Assembly: GCA_947460875.1 (NCBI GenBank)
Contig: CANHGR010000008.1
Location: forward strand, 1 to 64,000
Length of the DNA stretch: 64,000 nucleotides
Source of the DNA: Sphingobacteriaceae bacterium
GTDB taxonomy: Bacteria; Bacteroidota; Bacteroidia; Sphingobacteriales; Sphingobacteriaceae
Direction: 5' to 3'
Shown here piece after piece: positions 43,655 through 52,949 of this stretch. Every line of letters starts with the position of its first letter. Position 1 is the first letter of the stretch. The notes beneath the pieces are model-generated. The model saw only the letters and a list, made by a program, of their open reading frames with translations. It searched no databases and was not told the DNA's origin. A program made the position numbers and the translations under genes.

Positions 43655-44356
43655 TTAGCGATCTTTTACGTTCCGAAGGTCCTCAGCAATTAATACCTTA
43701 ATCTCATCAATTAGTTTATCTACTTGCTCTTTACTGCCCGAATTATAGTATCCCCGAATATGCTTATTCATATCGACCAATATTAGCATTGGACTATGGA
43801 TAAAATTATTAGAAACTGATGTGTCCTCTAAAGCATCGACAAGAAAATCTTTCTTAGATAATTGATGAATTTCATCTTGACCACCCGTTAGAAAATTCCA
43901 CTTGCCAGGTCGTGCGTTGTATGTGCTCGCATACTCTTTCAGCATTTCAGGAGTGTCATATTCCGGGTCCACGCTTATGGAAATAAATCTTAAATAATTA
44001 TTCCTTTTATAGGTGTCTACCACTCTCGCCATTTCCTTATTCATGTCCTTACAAAAACTTGGGCATCGAGTGAAAAAGAAATTTACAAGTGTTATTTTAT
44101 TGCTATCCGCCGGAAAGCGAACGGTATCACCCTGCTGATTAACTAGCTTAAAATCCCTGATAGTGTGATAAAGTGTGTCTGGCACTTCCTTTCTTCTTAC
44201 AGTATGAAATGTGCCTGAAAGTTGTTTAGGGCCAAAAAATGCTAAAGGATGATATCTATTTTTGCCTTTATCCTGAAGTAAATAATATAAAAATCCTGGT
44301 ACGGCTAGAATCGTTACCAGGATTAATATTTTTTTAACAGAAAAGGTATTATTCAT
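43655..44356 (-). CDS. SCO-family copper chaperone
   Basis: 233 residues. One N-terminal membrane anchor (about 8-25), then a thioredoxin-fold domain facing the periplasm. Copper ligands are present: Cys98 and Cys102 in RCPSFCKD and His in NNFIHSPML. SCO proteins deliver copper to, or reduce, CuA on oxidase subunit II. Its start overlaps the stop of the subunit IV gene by one base, so the genes are coupled. Role is well supported by motif and context. Confidence 0.92.
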   Translation of the reverse strand: MNNTFSVKKILILVTILAVPGFLYYLLQDKGKNRYHPLAFFGPKQLSGTFHTVRRKEVPDTLYHTIRDFKLVNQQGDTVRFPADSNKITLVNFFFTRCPSFCKDMNKEMARVVDTYKRNNYLRFISISVDPEYDTPEMLKEYASTYNARPGKWNFLTGGQDEIHQLSKKDFLVDALEDTSVSNNFIHSPMLILVDMNKHIRGYYNSGSKEQVDKLIDEIKVLIAEDLRNVKDR

Positions 44357-44703
44357 TAGTTCATGTGAACGTTAAGATAAGATCCTTCTGTTAACATTAA
44401 TACGATAAAATATATGATAAAAACAAAAACAGTAACGATAATAGTTCTAAGAGCGAACTTCTCAAACTTTAAGTGCATGAAATACGCTACAATATAAAAA
44501 GCTTTAACTAGAGTCAGTACGATATAGGTGAAGTTGCCAATGCCATGTCCGATAATGCCTTTAGGTATTAGGTAAAGCGCAATTACGAATTCAACTGCAG
44601 TGATGCCTAATAAATAGAAGAATACTTGCCAGATTCTCTTCTTGGTCATTGTTTCACTGTGCTCTTCTGCGTGAACATCGGTATGCTGATGTGAATTATC
44701 CAT
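44356..44703 (-). CDS. cytochrome c oxidase subunit IV-type protein
   Basis: 115 residues with three hydrophobic helices, the size and layout of prokaryotic subunit IV (CtaF/CyoD-like). The short acidic and His-rich N-terminus (HQHTDVHAEEHSE) precedes the first helix. It lies 13 bp after subunit III and overlaps SCO by one base. It should be a structural subunit with no cofactors. Confidence 0.85.
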   Translation of the reverse strand: MDNSHQHTDVHAEEHSETMTKKRIWQVFFYLLGITAVEFVIALYLIPKGIIGHGIGNFTYIVLTLVKAFYIVAYFMHLKFEKFALRTIIVTVFVFIIYFIVLMLTEGSYLNVHMN

Positions 44704-44716
44704 AATATGTTTGTTC

Positions 44717-45406
44717 TTAAACTAAATAAAAGAATGTAAAAACGAATACCCATACAAGATCTACAAAGTGCCAATACAAGCCAACTTTTTCGACCATTAA
44801 ATAACTGCCACGCTTTTCAAAAGAATTGCCAAGCGTCATAAAAAATATAATTATATTAATGACAACACCACTAAAAACGTGAAAGCCGTGAAAACCAGTT
44901 ATAGTAAAAAACAAATTGGCAAATTGCGTAGCGCCAACCGTATCAACTCCTTTGTAAAACTCTGGAATGCTCCCCCACCAATATCCCTCATGATGAAGGT
45001 GAGACCATTCTGCTGCCTGACATCCCAAAAAGGTTAGACCGCCCAGTATTGTCCATATCATCCAAACGGCCACTTCTTTTTTAGCCATTCTGTGGCCTGC
45101 TTCAACGGCTAGAACCATTGTCACAGAGCTCATAATAAGTATAAATGTCATCAAGCCGACAAAAACGAGTGGGTAACCATGATCCGCAATACCGGGTATA
45201 GATTGAAAAACAAGATCAGGGTCAGGCCAACTTACTTGTGTGAAACGCTGCGCTCCATAGTATATAAGAAAAGCCGAAAAAGTAAAGGCGTCCGACACTA
45301 AGAAAAACCACATCATTAATTTGCCGTACTCTACATTAAATGGAGATTTCCCTCCACTCCATGGTTCGGTTTTTATTTCGTCAAGTTGTGATACTGTAGC
45401 ATTCAT
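44717..45406 (-). CDS. cytochrome c oxidase subunit III
   Basis: 229 residues from ATG 45406; an upstream extension to 45493 overlaps the previous gene and has no proper start context. Six or seven helices of the COX3 family: MMWFFLVSDAFTFSAFLIYYG, GHRMAKKEVAVWMIW, ITGFHGFHVFSGVV and ended by FVDLVWVFVFTFFYLV. Structural subunit of the aa3 oxidase that supports proton transfer. The second COX3-type gene is directly upstream. Confidence 0.92.
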   Translation of the reverse strand: MNATVSQLDEIKTEPWSGGKSPFNVEYGKLMMWFFLVSDAFTFSAFLIYYGAQRFTQVSWPDPDLVFQSIPGIADHGYPLVFVGLMTFILIMSSVTMVLAVEAGHRMAKKEVAVWMIWTILGGLTFLGCQAAEWSHLHHEGYWWGSIPEFYKGVDTVGATQFANLFFTITGFHGFHVFSGVVINIIIFFMTLGNSFEKRGSYLMVEKVGLYWHFVDLVWVFVFTFFYLV

Positions 45407-45432
45407 TGAATACGATATATATTTTACATTTT

Positions 45433-46005
45433 TTATTGGTTCAAAAGTAAGAAAACATATAGATAAATCCATACGATATCTATAAAATGCCAAAAAATTG
45501 AGGCCATTTCTAGACGGTATAAGTTCTTTACTTGAGCAATGTTTTTTAGTCTTCCAGTAAGTGCATTAACCAGAGCTCCGATACCTGCAATAATATGCGC
45601 CAAGTGAGCACCGGTAAAAATATAAATAAATGATTGTGATGCATTATAATTAACAAGAAATACGCCTTGCTCTGTTAAAGTTCGCCAGGCCAGCACCTGC
45701 AAAACAAAAAATAATAAGCCAAGAAGTATGGTCAATATCAAATAGATTTTTTGCTTATCAAATTGAAGCCTTTTAGCAGACAAGTATGCCATATGCATCG
45801 TTATACTGCTAACAATCATTGCTGCAGTACTATATTTAAATACATCCGGCAATATTACTTTAAGTCCTTGATCGGCACTTCCCGCCGCGTAAACCATGAA
45901 CCCGCTTGTCCATCCCGCAAAAAGCATCGATGAAGAAATCACAACGAGCCACATTAAAAATTTTCGAGCCTTTACATTTACTCTGTCTTCTGATGAATCT
46001 TCCAT
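45433..46005 (-). CDS. second COX3-type subunit
   Basis: 190 residues, shorter than the next gene's product but with the same ending pattern (MASIFWHFIDIVWIYLYVFLLL) and five helices, typical of the short COX3-like proteins in this phylum. Segment FTGAHLAHIIAGIGALV matches the corresponding GFHGFHVFSGV block. Probably a second subunit of the same oxidase. Lies 2 bp after heme O synthase and 26 bp before the longer COX3 gene. Confidence 0.85.
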   Translation of the reverse strand: MEDSSEDRVNVKARKFLMWLVVISSSMLFAGWTSGFMVYAAGSADQGLKVILPDVFKYSTAAMIVSSITMHMAYLSAKRLQFDKQKIYLILTILLGLLFFVLQVLAWRTLTEQGVFLVNYNASQSFIYIFTGAHLAHIIAGIGALVNALTGRLKNIAQVKNLYRLEMASIFWHFIDIVWIYLYVFLLLNQ

Positions 46006-46007
46006 AA

Positions 46008-46880
46008 CTATTTCACTATAAAATCAAACAGCAAACTCAGCTGCATAATTGGTAAATAAAAGAACGATCCGAACATAACTTTTTGAGCCGAATTTATGTC
46101 AAGATTAATAAGCAACCTAATGGAATACGCTAGAAAAGCTAATCCGCAGATCAGGGAAATAGCTCCTAATATATACCCTCCAAAGCCATAAACAAGTGGA
46201 AGCAAGCTTACCGGAATTAAAATCAGCACAGATAAAACAATTGCTATTGCACTCATTTTGTCTCTTTTACGGGTAGGCAATAATCTAAATCCAGCTTTCT
46301 TATAATCATCATCGAGCACCCATGCAATCGCCCAAAAATGCGGAAACTGCCAAACAAATTGAATCAAAAACAATACGATGGCTACCCAAGTAATCACCGG
46401 TCGATCGAATGCGGCAAAATAGCCTATCAGCGGCGGAAGTGCACCTGGAAATGCACCAATAAAAACCGCAATCGGCGACTTTCTCTTCATTGGTGTATAT
46501 AAAAATGCATACAGAAAGATCGAGAACACAGACAAAACTCCCGTCAAAAAATTGAGTCTGACCAAAATAAGAGTGCCAATTATTCCCATTAGCAAACTCA
46601 GAACCAGTGCCTGTCCGGTTGTCATTCTACCCGAGGGCAAAGGCCTGTCGGAAGTGCGCGCCATTAGCTTATCAAGATCCTTTTCAATAATCTCATTAAA
46701 TCCGTTCGCGGCGCCCGTGACTAAAAATCCACCAACTGTCAAAATAAGCCAATTAAGCCAATTTATTTGCCCCTGCTCTCTACTCCCAATCAAGAAAGCA
46801 ATTGAGGCAGAAAAAACTACCAAAAAAGTCAGACGTAGCTTAATTAACTTCTTAAAATCCGAAAAAAAACTTCCTTCCAT
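46008..46880 (-). CDS. ctaB: heme O synthase (protoheme IX farnesyltransferase)
   Basis: 290 residues, about nine helices. UbiA family: the first Asp-rich motif lies in NEIIEKDLDKLMARTSDRPLPSG and the second in WVLDDDYKKAGFRLLP. Adds a farnesyl group to heme B to make heme O, the precursor of heme A for the oxidase encoded upstream. Follows ctaA by 8 bp. Unlike the UbiA-like protein at 33.1 kb, both motifs are intact. Confidence 0.94.
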   Translation of the reverse strand: MEGSFFSDFKKLIKLRLTFLVVFSASIAFLIGSREQGQINWLNWLILTVGGFLVTGAANGFNEIIEKDLDKLMARTSDRPLPSGRMTTGQALVLSLLMGIIGTLILVRLNFLTGVLSVFSIFLYAFLYTPMKRKSPIAVFIGAFPGALPPLIGYFAAFDRPVITWVAIVLFLIQFVWQFPHFWAIAWVLDDDYKKAGFRLLPTRKRDKMSAIAIVLSVLILIPVSLLPLVYGFGGYILGAISLICGLAFLAYSIRLLINLDINSAQKVMFGSFFYLPIMQLSLLFDFIVK

Positions 46881-46888
46881 CCTTCCTC

Positions 46889-47947
46889 TTAAGCAACTTT
46901 ATGATAACTATTTTGAGACAACAACACTGAGTAAAAATGCATACCAAACATCAAGGTTGCAAGAAAGAGGTGCAATGTCTGTGCAACGGGCGGCAGAGAA
47001 AAGTAAGCCAAGATAATTCCGGTCAAAATTTGCAATGCTGCTACTATTAAAACATACAACGTGTATTTTTTCTGATATCTACTCGCTGATGGAGCTTTTT
47101 TAATTAGAAAAAACAACGCCAAAATGAACAGAAAAAGCACCAACGCCAGATCTCTATGAAGATTAAAATTATATCCAATCTTCGACACCCATTCAGACCT
47201 AATGCTATTATCCATTATTCCCGAAATTGTGTCAATCTGTTCCCTCACTCCAGTTCCCATTGCTATTTGCAATGTGATAAAAATTAAGATGGCAATTGAC
47301 GCTAGCTTAACGAACAAATTAGATGTGCCTTCTGATAACCGAATATCACGCATCGATCTTGCAATAAAGTAAGTATAAATACTCAGCCCGACAATGAGCA
47401 AAGCCAACAACATGTGAACGGTCACCACCCATTCCAAAAGATTAGTTGAAACTACGATAGAGCCTAACCATGCCTGAAAGCCTACCAAAAACAGGTTAAT
47501 TATACACAAGACAACTATTTGCATTCGCATTCTCAAATAAACTACGGAAAATAAAACGCAGGATAATAATAACAGTCCGGTAATTGCTCCAATTAGTCTG
47601 TTAATATATTCTGTCCAGGTTTTTGCAACATTAAATTCCTCCGGCAATAGAATGCTTTTATCATTGCGAACACGATTAGCCAGATTTCCGAAGCCTAGTA
47701 CTTCAAGTGTTTGGGCAAATCGTTGATTCTTGTCTACTCGCTGATCTACATATTTATTCTGATAGCCCACTGGCAGCTGTGAGACATCCGTGGGAGGAAC
47801 AAAAGTACCAAAACATTTAGGCCAATCGGGGCACCCCATTCCTGAACCCGAGCTACGAACTATACCGCCTGCAAAGATCAAAACGAAGAGAGCCACAATT
47901 GTGATCAAATTAATCTGAACAAATCTCTTTTCGCCTCGCGGATACAT
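46889..47947 (-). CDS. ctaA: heme A synthase
   Basis: 352 residues from ATG 47947; a GTG start at 47986 would lie within the hairpin upstream and is unlikely. About eight helices. The N-terminal GGIVRSSGSGMGCPDWPKCFG holds the Cys pair of CtaA/COX15, with heme-ligand His residues in later helices (for example VTVHMLLAL, NLHRDLAL, QTLHLFLA). Oxidises heme O to heme A. First gene after a terminator-like hairpin, so it may be partly uncoupled from the subunit I gene. Confidence 0.93.
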   Translation of the reverse strand: MYPRGEKRFVQINLITIVALFVLIFAGGIVRSSGSGMGCPDWPKCFGTFVPPTDVSQLPVGYQNKYVDQRVDKNQRFAQTLEVLGFGNLANRVRNDKSILLPEEFNVAKTWTEYINRLIGAITGLLLLSCVLFSVVYLRMRMQIVVLCIINLFLVGFQAWLGSIVVSTNLLEWVVTVHMLLALLIVGLSIYTYFIARSMRDIRLSEGTSNLFVKLASIAILIFITLQIAMGTGVREQIDTISGIMDNSIRSEWVSKIGYNFNLHRDLALVLFLFILALFFLIKKAPSASRYQKKYTLYVLIVAALQILTGIILAYFSLPPVAQTLHLFLATLMFGMHFYSVLLSQNSYHKVA

Positions 47948-47958
47948 ATAATCATTAT

Positions 47959-48005
47959 AAAAATTTGGGGTACCCGTAAGTTGCACTTACAAAAGATACC
48001 CCAAA
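47959..48005 (-). terminator. terminator or attenuator between oxidase subunit I and heme A synthase genes
   Basis: Minus strand: TTTGGGGTA (48005-47997) pairs perfectly with TACCCCAAA (47972-47964), a 9-bp stem; the 24-nt interior holds a second hairpin, GTAAG-TGCAA-CTTAC. The distal arm runs into TTTTT (47963-47959), as in an intrinsic terminator. ATG 47947 is 11 bp further on. Confidence 0.6.
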
Positions 48006-48049
48006 AAACAATGTCCTATACTTGGTTAAACTTTCTCTTCACTCTGGTG

Positions 48050-49918
48050 TTAAGGGTTTTGGATTAACCATTCTGCCTGAATACGCTCGGCTTCCGCGTT
48101 CCCCTCAAAATCATGAGGCAAATTAGAACTCATAGTTTCTGAGAAAGGTGTAGTTTGTGGAATAAAATCTTCATTATGACCTGGCTTACTGTAGTCGTAG
48201 GGCCAACGATATACTGAAGGTATTTCCCCAATCCAGTTTCCATGGTAATGCTCTACAGGTGCAGTCCATTCCAGGGTATTTGAATCCCATGGATTTTGAA
48301 CTGTTTTCTTACCGTAGTACATAGAGTGGAAAAAATTCCATAGGAATGCAACTTGAGCGAGTGCACTAATTATAGCAGCCCAAGTGATAAACACATTTAC
48401 AGTCAACCATTGTTGCATAAATTCAAACTCTGTAAATGCATAATAGCGCCTTGGAACACCGTCTATACCCATAAAGTGCATCGGGAAGAATACTAGATAT
48501 GCCCCGATGAACGTAAGCCAAAAATGCAAATAACCGAGCTTCTCATCCATCATACGTCCGAACATCTTTGGAAACCAATGATAAACGCCACTCAACATTC
48601 CGAAGATTGCGGCCGATCCCATCACAAGGTGAAAGTGAGCTACAACAAAATAGGTATCGTGTAGATTAATATCTAACGCCGCATTCCCTAAAAATATTCC
48701 GGTTAATCCGCCTGAGATAAAAAATGAAACTAATCCAACCGCAAACAACATTGCCGGTGTAAACCGAAGATTTCCTCTCCACAAAGTTGCCAGGTAATTA
48801 AAGGTCTTTACAGCGGAAGGGACTGCGATAATCAGTGTGGTGATCATAAATACGCCACCAAGAAAAGGATTCATCCCTGTTATAAACATATGATGACCCC
48901 AAACAATAAATGAAAGGACCGCAATTCCTATTAGGGAATATACCATCGCATGATAACCAAAAATAGGCTTACGAGCGTTAGTGGCAATTACCTCAGAAGT
49001 AATACCCAATGCAGGTAAGATAACGATATACACTTCTGGGTGCCCTAAAAACCAAAATAAGTGTTGCCATAAAATTGGGCTACCACCTTCATTTGGAAGA
49101 ATATTTCCATTTAATACAATATCAGACAAATAAAAACTTGTTCCAAAACTGCGGTCAAAGATGAGTAAAACAACTCCAGAAACAAGCACAGGAAATGACA
49201 GAATACCTAAAATTGCGGTTAAGAAAAAGGCCCAAATCGTCAAAGGCATCTTCCATAAGTCCATTCCCTTAGTACGCATATTAAGTACGGTACTAACATA
49301 ATTCAAAGCACCCATCAACGATGAAGCCACGAATAAAACCATACTAATAAGCCACAATGTCATCCCTAAACCAGAGCCTGCAATTGCCGTGGGAAGTGCA
49401 GACAAAGGTGGATATACCGTCCAACCCGAACTCGCCGGCCCAGTCTGCACAAAGAATGAGCTCATCATTATTACGCAAGCAATAAAGAAAAACCAATAAG
49501 ACAACATATTTACAAACGGTGATGCCATATCTCTTGCTCCTATTTGCAGAGGAATCAAAAGATTACTAAATGTGCCGCTTAGTCCTGCAGTTAGTACGAA
49601 GAATACCATGATCGTACCATGGATGGTGATCAGTGCCAAATAAAAATCCGGACTAATTCTACCACCTTCTGCCCATTTTCCTAGGAATGCCTCAAGCAAA
49701 GGAAAATCTTTATCTGGCCAAGCTAATTGAATTCTAAATAGCAAAGACAATAACATCGCGATAACCGCCATTACAATTCCTGTGATAAGGAATTGTTTTG
49801 CGATCATTTTATGATCCTGACTAAATACGTACTTACTTATAAAAGTCTCTTTATGATGTTCGTGCCCGTGATCATCATGATGGACTGCGGTTGAATCGTG
49901 GGTTGATACGCCTGACAT
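48050..49918 (-). CDS. ctaD: cytochrome c oxidase subunit I
   Basis: 622 residues, about 12-13 helices. Heme and copper ligands are all present: the heme a His in LITIHGTIMVFF, the CuB His293 cross-linked to Tyr297 in GHPEVY, the CuB pair in WGHHMFITG, and the heme a3/a His pair in VVAHFHLVMG. The HPEVY motif marks an A-type heme-copper oxidase (aa3-type). Has a His-rich N-terminal tail (HHDDHGHEHHKE) that faces the cytoplasm. 18 bp after subunit II. Confidence 0.97.
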   Translation of the reverse strand: MSGVSTHDSTAVHHDDHGHEHHKETFISKYVFSQDHKMIAKQFLITGIVMAVIAMLLSLLFRIQLAWPDKDFPLLEAFLGKWAEGGRISPDFYLALITIHGTIMVFFVLTAGLSGTFSNLLIPLQIGARDMASPFVNMLSYWFFFIACVIMMSSFFVQTGPASSGWTVYPPLSALPTAIAGSGLGMTLWLISMVLFVASSLMGALNYVSTVLNMRTKGMDLWKMPLTIWAFFLTAILGILSFPVLVSGVVLLIFDRSFGTSFYLSDIVLNGNILPNEGGSPILWQHLFWFLGHPEVYIVILPALGITSEVIATNARKPIFGYHAMVYSLIGIAVLSFIVWGHHMFITGMNPFLGGVFMITTLIIAVPSAVKTFNYLATLWRGNLRFTPAMLFAVGLVSFFISGGLTGIFLGNAALDINLHDTYFVVAHFHLVMGSAAIFGMLSGVYHWFPKMFGRMMDEKLGYLHFWLTFIGAYLVFFPMHFMGIDGVPRRYYAFTEFEFMQQWLTVNVFITWAAIISALAQVAFLWNFFHSMYYGKKTVQNPWDSNTLEWTAPVEHYHGNWIGEIPSVYRWPYDYSKPGHNEDFIPQTTPFSETMSSNLPHDFEGNAEAERIQAEWLIQNP

Positions 49919-49936
49919 AATATATCCTCTATTTTT

Positions 49937-51106
49937 TTATTTTAAAGCCAATTTATTATCTCCAACAACGCTTTTTTGCGCCATTTGAAGCTCCATTTTT
50001 ACATCGTCGTTATAATATAATTGTTGTTGCGCCAACCAATCCTGATACTCTGCCGCACTAACAACACGAACATTCTTTTGCATATTCCAATGACCCGATC
50101 CACAGATCTTTGCACATAACAGCAAGTAGTTATACTTAGGATCGTTTTCCATCGTGCGCATTTCTTCAGTTGTGTATTTCGGAGTAAACTGGAAATGCGT
50201 TGGCATGCCTGGTACAGCATTGACTTGTACTCGGAATGCTGGCATGTAAAAACTATGTAAAACATCCTTTGCGTTTATTGTAAAGCGAACCGGCTGATTT
50301 ACAGGAATGACTATTTCATCTGCCATTTTATCATCCCAGCTAGCGTTATCGCTAAAGTCTATACCTAGACCATTGGCTGCGGTTGTCTTTTTATAATTGC
50401 GGGCACCAACTTTGTTGTCTGCTCCGGAATAACGAATCGTCCAATTGTATTGTTGACCAGTAACCTCTATACTAAGTGCTTTCTTTTGTTCGTCTTCAGG
50501 CACTTCTGTTATTCCTTTCCAGGTAAAAAATCCTAAAACAACTAGATATGTCAAAACGATCGCAGGAACTATAGTCCACCATCTTTCAAGCGTATTGTTA
50601 TGTGGATAAAAATATGCCTTCTTCTTTTTAGAATTAGGGTATTTAATCGCAAAACCAAACAAGGCGATATGAGTCAGGACAAATACAATCGTAGTGATTA
50701 TAAGTGTAACATTAAACATACTATCAATATCGTCTCCATGTACCGACGCGGACACGGAATGGCTCATCACACCGTGAACTGAGTAAGACCAATAAGTTCC
50801 GAATAATCCGGCTATCAAAAACACACCGAATAATGCCCCATTAATTTTGTTCCAATTGGCCTTTGACTTTTTACCTTGAAGTTCGCTGTTCAGATCATGT
50901 AATTTAAAAACCTTTCCAATCACGACAATGAACACGCAGAATAAAATAAACAAAAGCGAATAGTAAGCTGCCGTCTTGTATGCAGCTGAATAAACCGCAG
51001 GAGCAAGTTCTGATTGAGCCAGTACTGGCGACGTTGCACATAGCGCAAGTACTATTAACCCCGTTAAAAGATTAGCCCTAAGCTTTAAAAAATTTCTCAA
51101 TCCCAT
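49937..51106 (-). CDS. ctaC: cytochrome c oxidase subunit II
   Basis: 389 residues. A signal peptide (MGLRNFLKLRANLL..., cleavage after VLAQ) and three hydrophobic segments precede the CuA domain. Ligands: His in DVLHSFYMP, and Cys331, Cys335, His339 and Met342 in CAKICGSGHWNM. There is no fused cytochrome c domain at the C-terminus, so a separate cytochrome must feed it. Longer than usual at the N-terminus. It follows actF by 29 bp. Confidence 0.95.
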   Translation of the reverse strand: MGLRNFLKLRANLLTGLIVLALCATSPVLAQSELAPAVYSAAYKTAAYYSLLFILFCVFIVVIGKVFKLHDLNSELQGKKSKANWNKINGALFGVFLIAGLFGTYWSYSVHGVMSHSVSASVHGDDIDSMFNVTLIITTIVFVLTHIALFGFAIKYPNSKKKKAYFYPHNNTLERWWTIVPAIVLTYLVVLGFFTWKGITEVPEDEQKKALSIEVTGQQYNWTIRYSGADNKVGARNYKKTTAANGLGIDFSDNASWDDKMADEIVIPVNQPVRFTINAKDVLHSFYMPAFRVQVNAVPGMPTHFQFTPKYTTEEMRTMENDPKYNYLLLCAKICGSGHWNMQKNVRVVSAAEYQDWLAQQQLYYNDDVKMELQMAQKSVVGDNKLALK

Positions 51107-51135
51107 TTTATAGACAATGTTTGTGAATACTTTAA

Positions 51136-52356
51136 TTATATATGATGATGCAAACTTTCCTGCAAAAAAGGATGATTTGACGAAACCAGCGACTTCTTGC
51201 TTAATTGAGTAAGCATGAGGAACGTAAATAAACCTGCAAAACCCAAAGCAGTTCCAATTTCAATAATGCCAAAGCCACGATGTTCTGCTACAGTACCCGG
51301 CATGATCATCATATAATAATCCAACCAGTGGCCACAAAGCAACATGATACAAACGAACATCAACGTATTCATTTGCCTCTTCGAATCGCGAGTCATTAGA
51401 ATCAAAATAGGCGCTAAAAAGTTAATTACTATGTTTACCCAAAACCACGGCTTATAAGCGGGCTCCCATCGTTTGTAAAAATACACCGTTTCTTCGGGTA
51501 TATTAGCATAATAGATCAGCAAAAATTGTGAAAACCAAACGTAAGTCCAGAAAATAGAAAATGCAAAGATGAACTTGCCAAGATCATGCAAATGATTCTC
51601 ATTGATCCAAGTCATATAACCAGACTTCTTAAGTAGAATTACTGTTAGTGTAATCGTGCACAAACCACTTACCCACATGGCAGCAAAATTGTACCAACCG
51701 AACATCGTTGAAAACCAATGCGCCTCTAAAGACATGATTGTATCAAATGCCCATAGTGGAGTAGTAAATCCAAATATAATTAAGAAAATGATGGCGAATT
51801 TAAAGTTCTTTTTATAACTACTCAGACCACCCTCTAGGTCTTCATTATTTGAAAACTTAGTAATCACTCTCGCGAAGATGCTGTATATCCCTAGCAATAG
51901 TACCATACGAGTAAGGAAGAATGGCATATTTAAATAAGACGCCTTTCCTGCAATAATTGGGTCATAATTTGGATTTCCAACTTCGGTAATGCCTTCCTGA
52001 TGCCAATGATGATAAAGATTATGGGTAAGTAAACCGGAAGCTGCAACAATAATAAGTATTACCGAGGCTATTGGTAATACTTTAGCAAATGCTTCAGGTA
52101 TACGTAATAAGCCAGCAGACCAACCAGCCTGAGCCACATATTGAAGACAAATAAAGAATAAACCTGCAGCACAAACGCAGGTAAAGTAATAAGACATCAA
52201 CAGCAGGTTTGCAAAAGTACGCTCTGCATTAGTATACAGGCCAAAAGCAATAGCTAATACGCCAACAACTATAGCTATTAAACTCCAGGTCTTCGCTTTT
52301 CCTGTAAATTCGAATTCCTGCGTAAAATTATGAGTATGATTATCGTGAGTTCCCAT
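51136..52356 (-). CDS. actF: alternative complex III subunit F (membrane quinol oxidoreductase)
   Basis: 406 residues with about ten helices, related to but shorter than ActC. It lies at the expected place between actE and the oxidase genes, and shows the loops RMVLLLGIYSIFARVI, AFDTIMSLEAHWFSTMFG and FILHDLGKFIFAFSIFW-like patterns typical of ActF. Belongs to the integral-membrane half of alternative complex III. His-rich ends (HDNHTHN, ESLHHHI) are notable but their use is unknown. Confidence 0.9.
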   Translation of the reverse strand: MGTHDNHTHNFTQEFEFTGKAKTWSLIAIVVGVLAIAFGLYTNAERTFANLLLMSYYFTCVCAAGLFFICLQYVAQAGWSAGLLRIPEAFAKVLPIASVILIIVAASGLLTHNLYHHWHQEGITEVGNPNYDPIIAGKASYLNMPFFLTRMVLLLGIYSIFARVITKFSNNEDLEGGLSSYKKNFKFAIIFLIIFGFTTPLWAFDTIMSLEAHWFSTMFGWYNFAAMWVSGLCTITLTVILLKKSGYMTWINENHLHDLGKFIFAFSIFWTYVWFSQFLLIYYANIPEETVYFYKRWEPAYKPWFWVNIVINFLAPILILMTRDSKRQMNTLMFVCIMLLCGHWLDYYMMIMPGTVAEHRGFGIIEIGTALGFAGLFTFLMLTQLSKKSLVSSNHPFLQESLHHHI

Positions 52357-52364
52357 CTATTTAA

Positions 52365-52949
52365 CTACTGTAATTTTTGTAATTCGTGAACATACATAAC
52401 AATTTTCCATCTTTCAGAAGGCTCAAGTTGAGAGCGGTGTGGGCCCATCAGATTGACGCCGTATGTGATTGTGTGAAAAATCTTGCCGTCTGTTAAATCC
52501 TTTACCGCACCACCGCGTGAGGACATTCCGGTTGAGTATGAGGGCGGAGGCGGGAATTTATCCTGTTTAATTATGGATCCATCTCCTTTTCCTTCAGCTC
52601 CATGGCAATGTGAACACATGTTTTGATATAAAACCTTACCCTGAGCAAGATTTGCTGGAGCTGCAGGAAGTGGATTGGTTAAGCTTACACCTGCTGCCTC
52701 GTAGCCTTCTATTGTGTTCGGATATTCAAAAAATCCATCAAAGCCAACTGGAATAGTACCGGCAGGTGGAACCTGCGCTGTCTGCCCATTCTTAAAATTT
52801 TTGTTTGGCTGATCCGGATTATATGCAATTGGATCGTACATATTACGTGCATACTCCCACCCTGTACTCCGTTTATCGCCACAGGAAGAAATAATAGCTG
52901 CACTAGCGACAACGATAAAAGCGGTGCCTAATATCCTCAGCTTATTCAT
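52365..52949 (-). CDS. actE: alternative complex III monoheme subunit E
   Basis: 194 residues from ATG 52949, overlapping actD by 8 bp. A lipoprotein signal ends at ISSCGDK. Single c-heme site CSHCHG, with downstream Met residues as possible sixth ligands (for example NLMGPHR). It should carry electrons from ActA to the oxidase at the periplasmic face. A longer frame to 52991 includes residues from inside actD and is not likely used. Confidence 0.9.
   Translation of the reverse strand: MNKLRILGTAFIVVASAAIISSCGDKRSTGWEYARNMYDPIAYNPDQPNKNFKNGQTAQVPPAGTIPVGFDGFFEYPNTIEGYEAAGVSLTNPLPAAPANLAQGKVLYQNMCSHCHGAEGKGDGSIIKQDKFPPPPSYSTGMSSRGGAVKDLTDGKIFHTITYGVNLMGPHRSQLEPSERWKIVMYVHELQKLQ

Noticed and set aside
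44717-46005. A duplicated or broken subunit III gene
   Set aside because: Two COX3-type genes in tandem are usual in this phylum's oxidase clusters and both are intact.
46552-47016. A 154-residue frame on the plus strand
   Set aside because: Antisense to ctaB and ctaA; no sign of a real protein.
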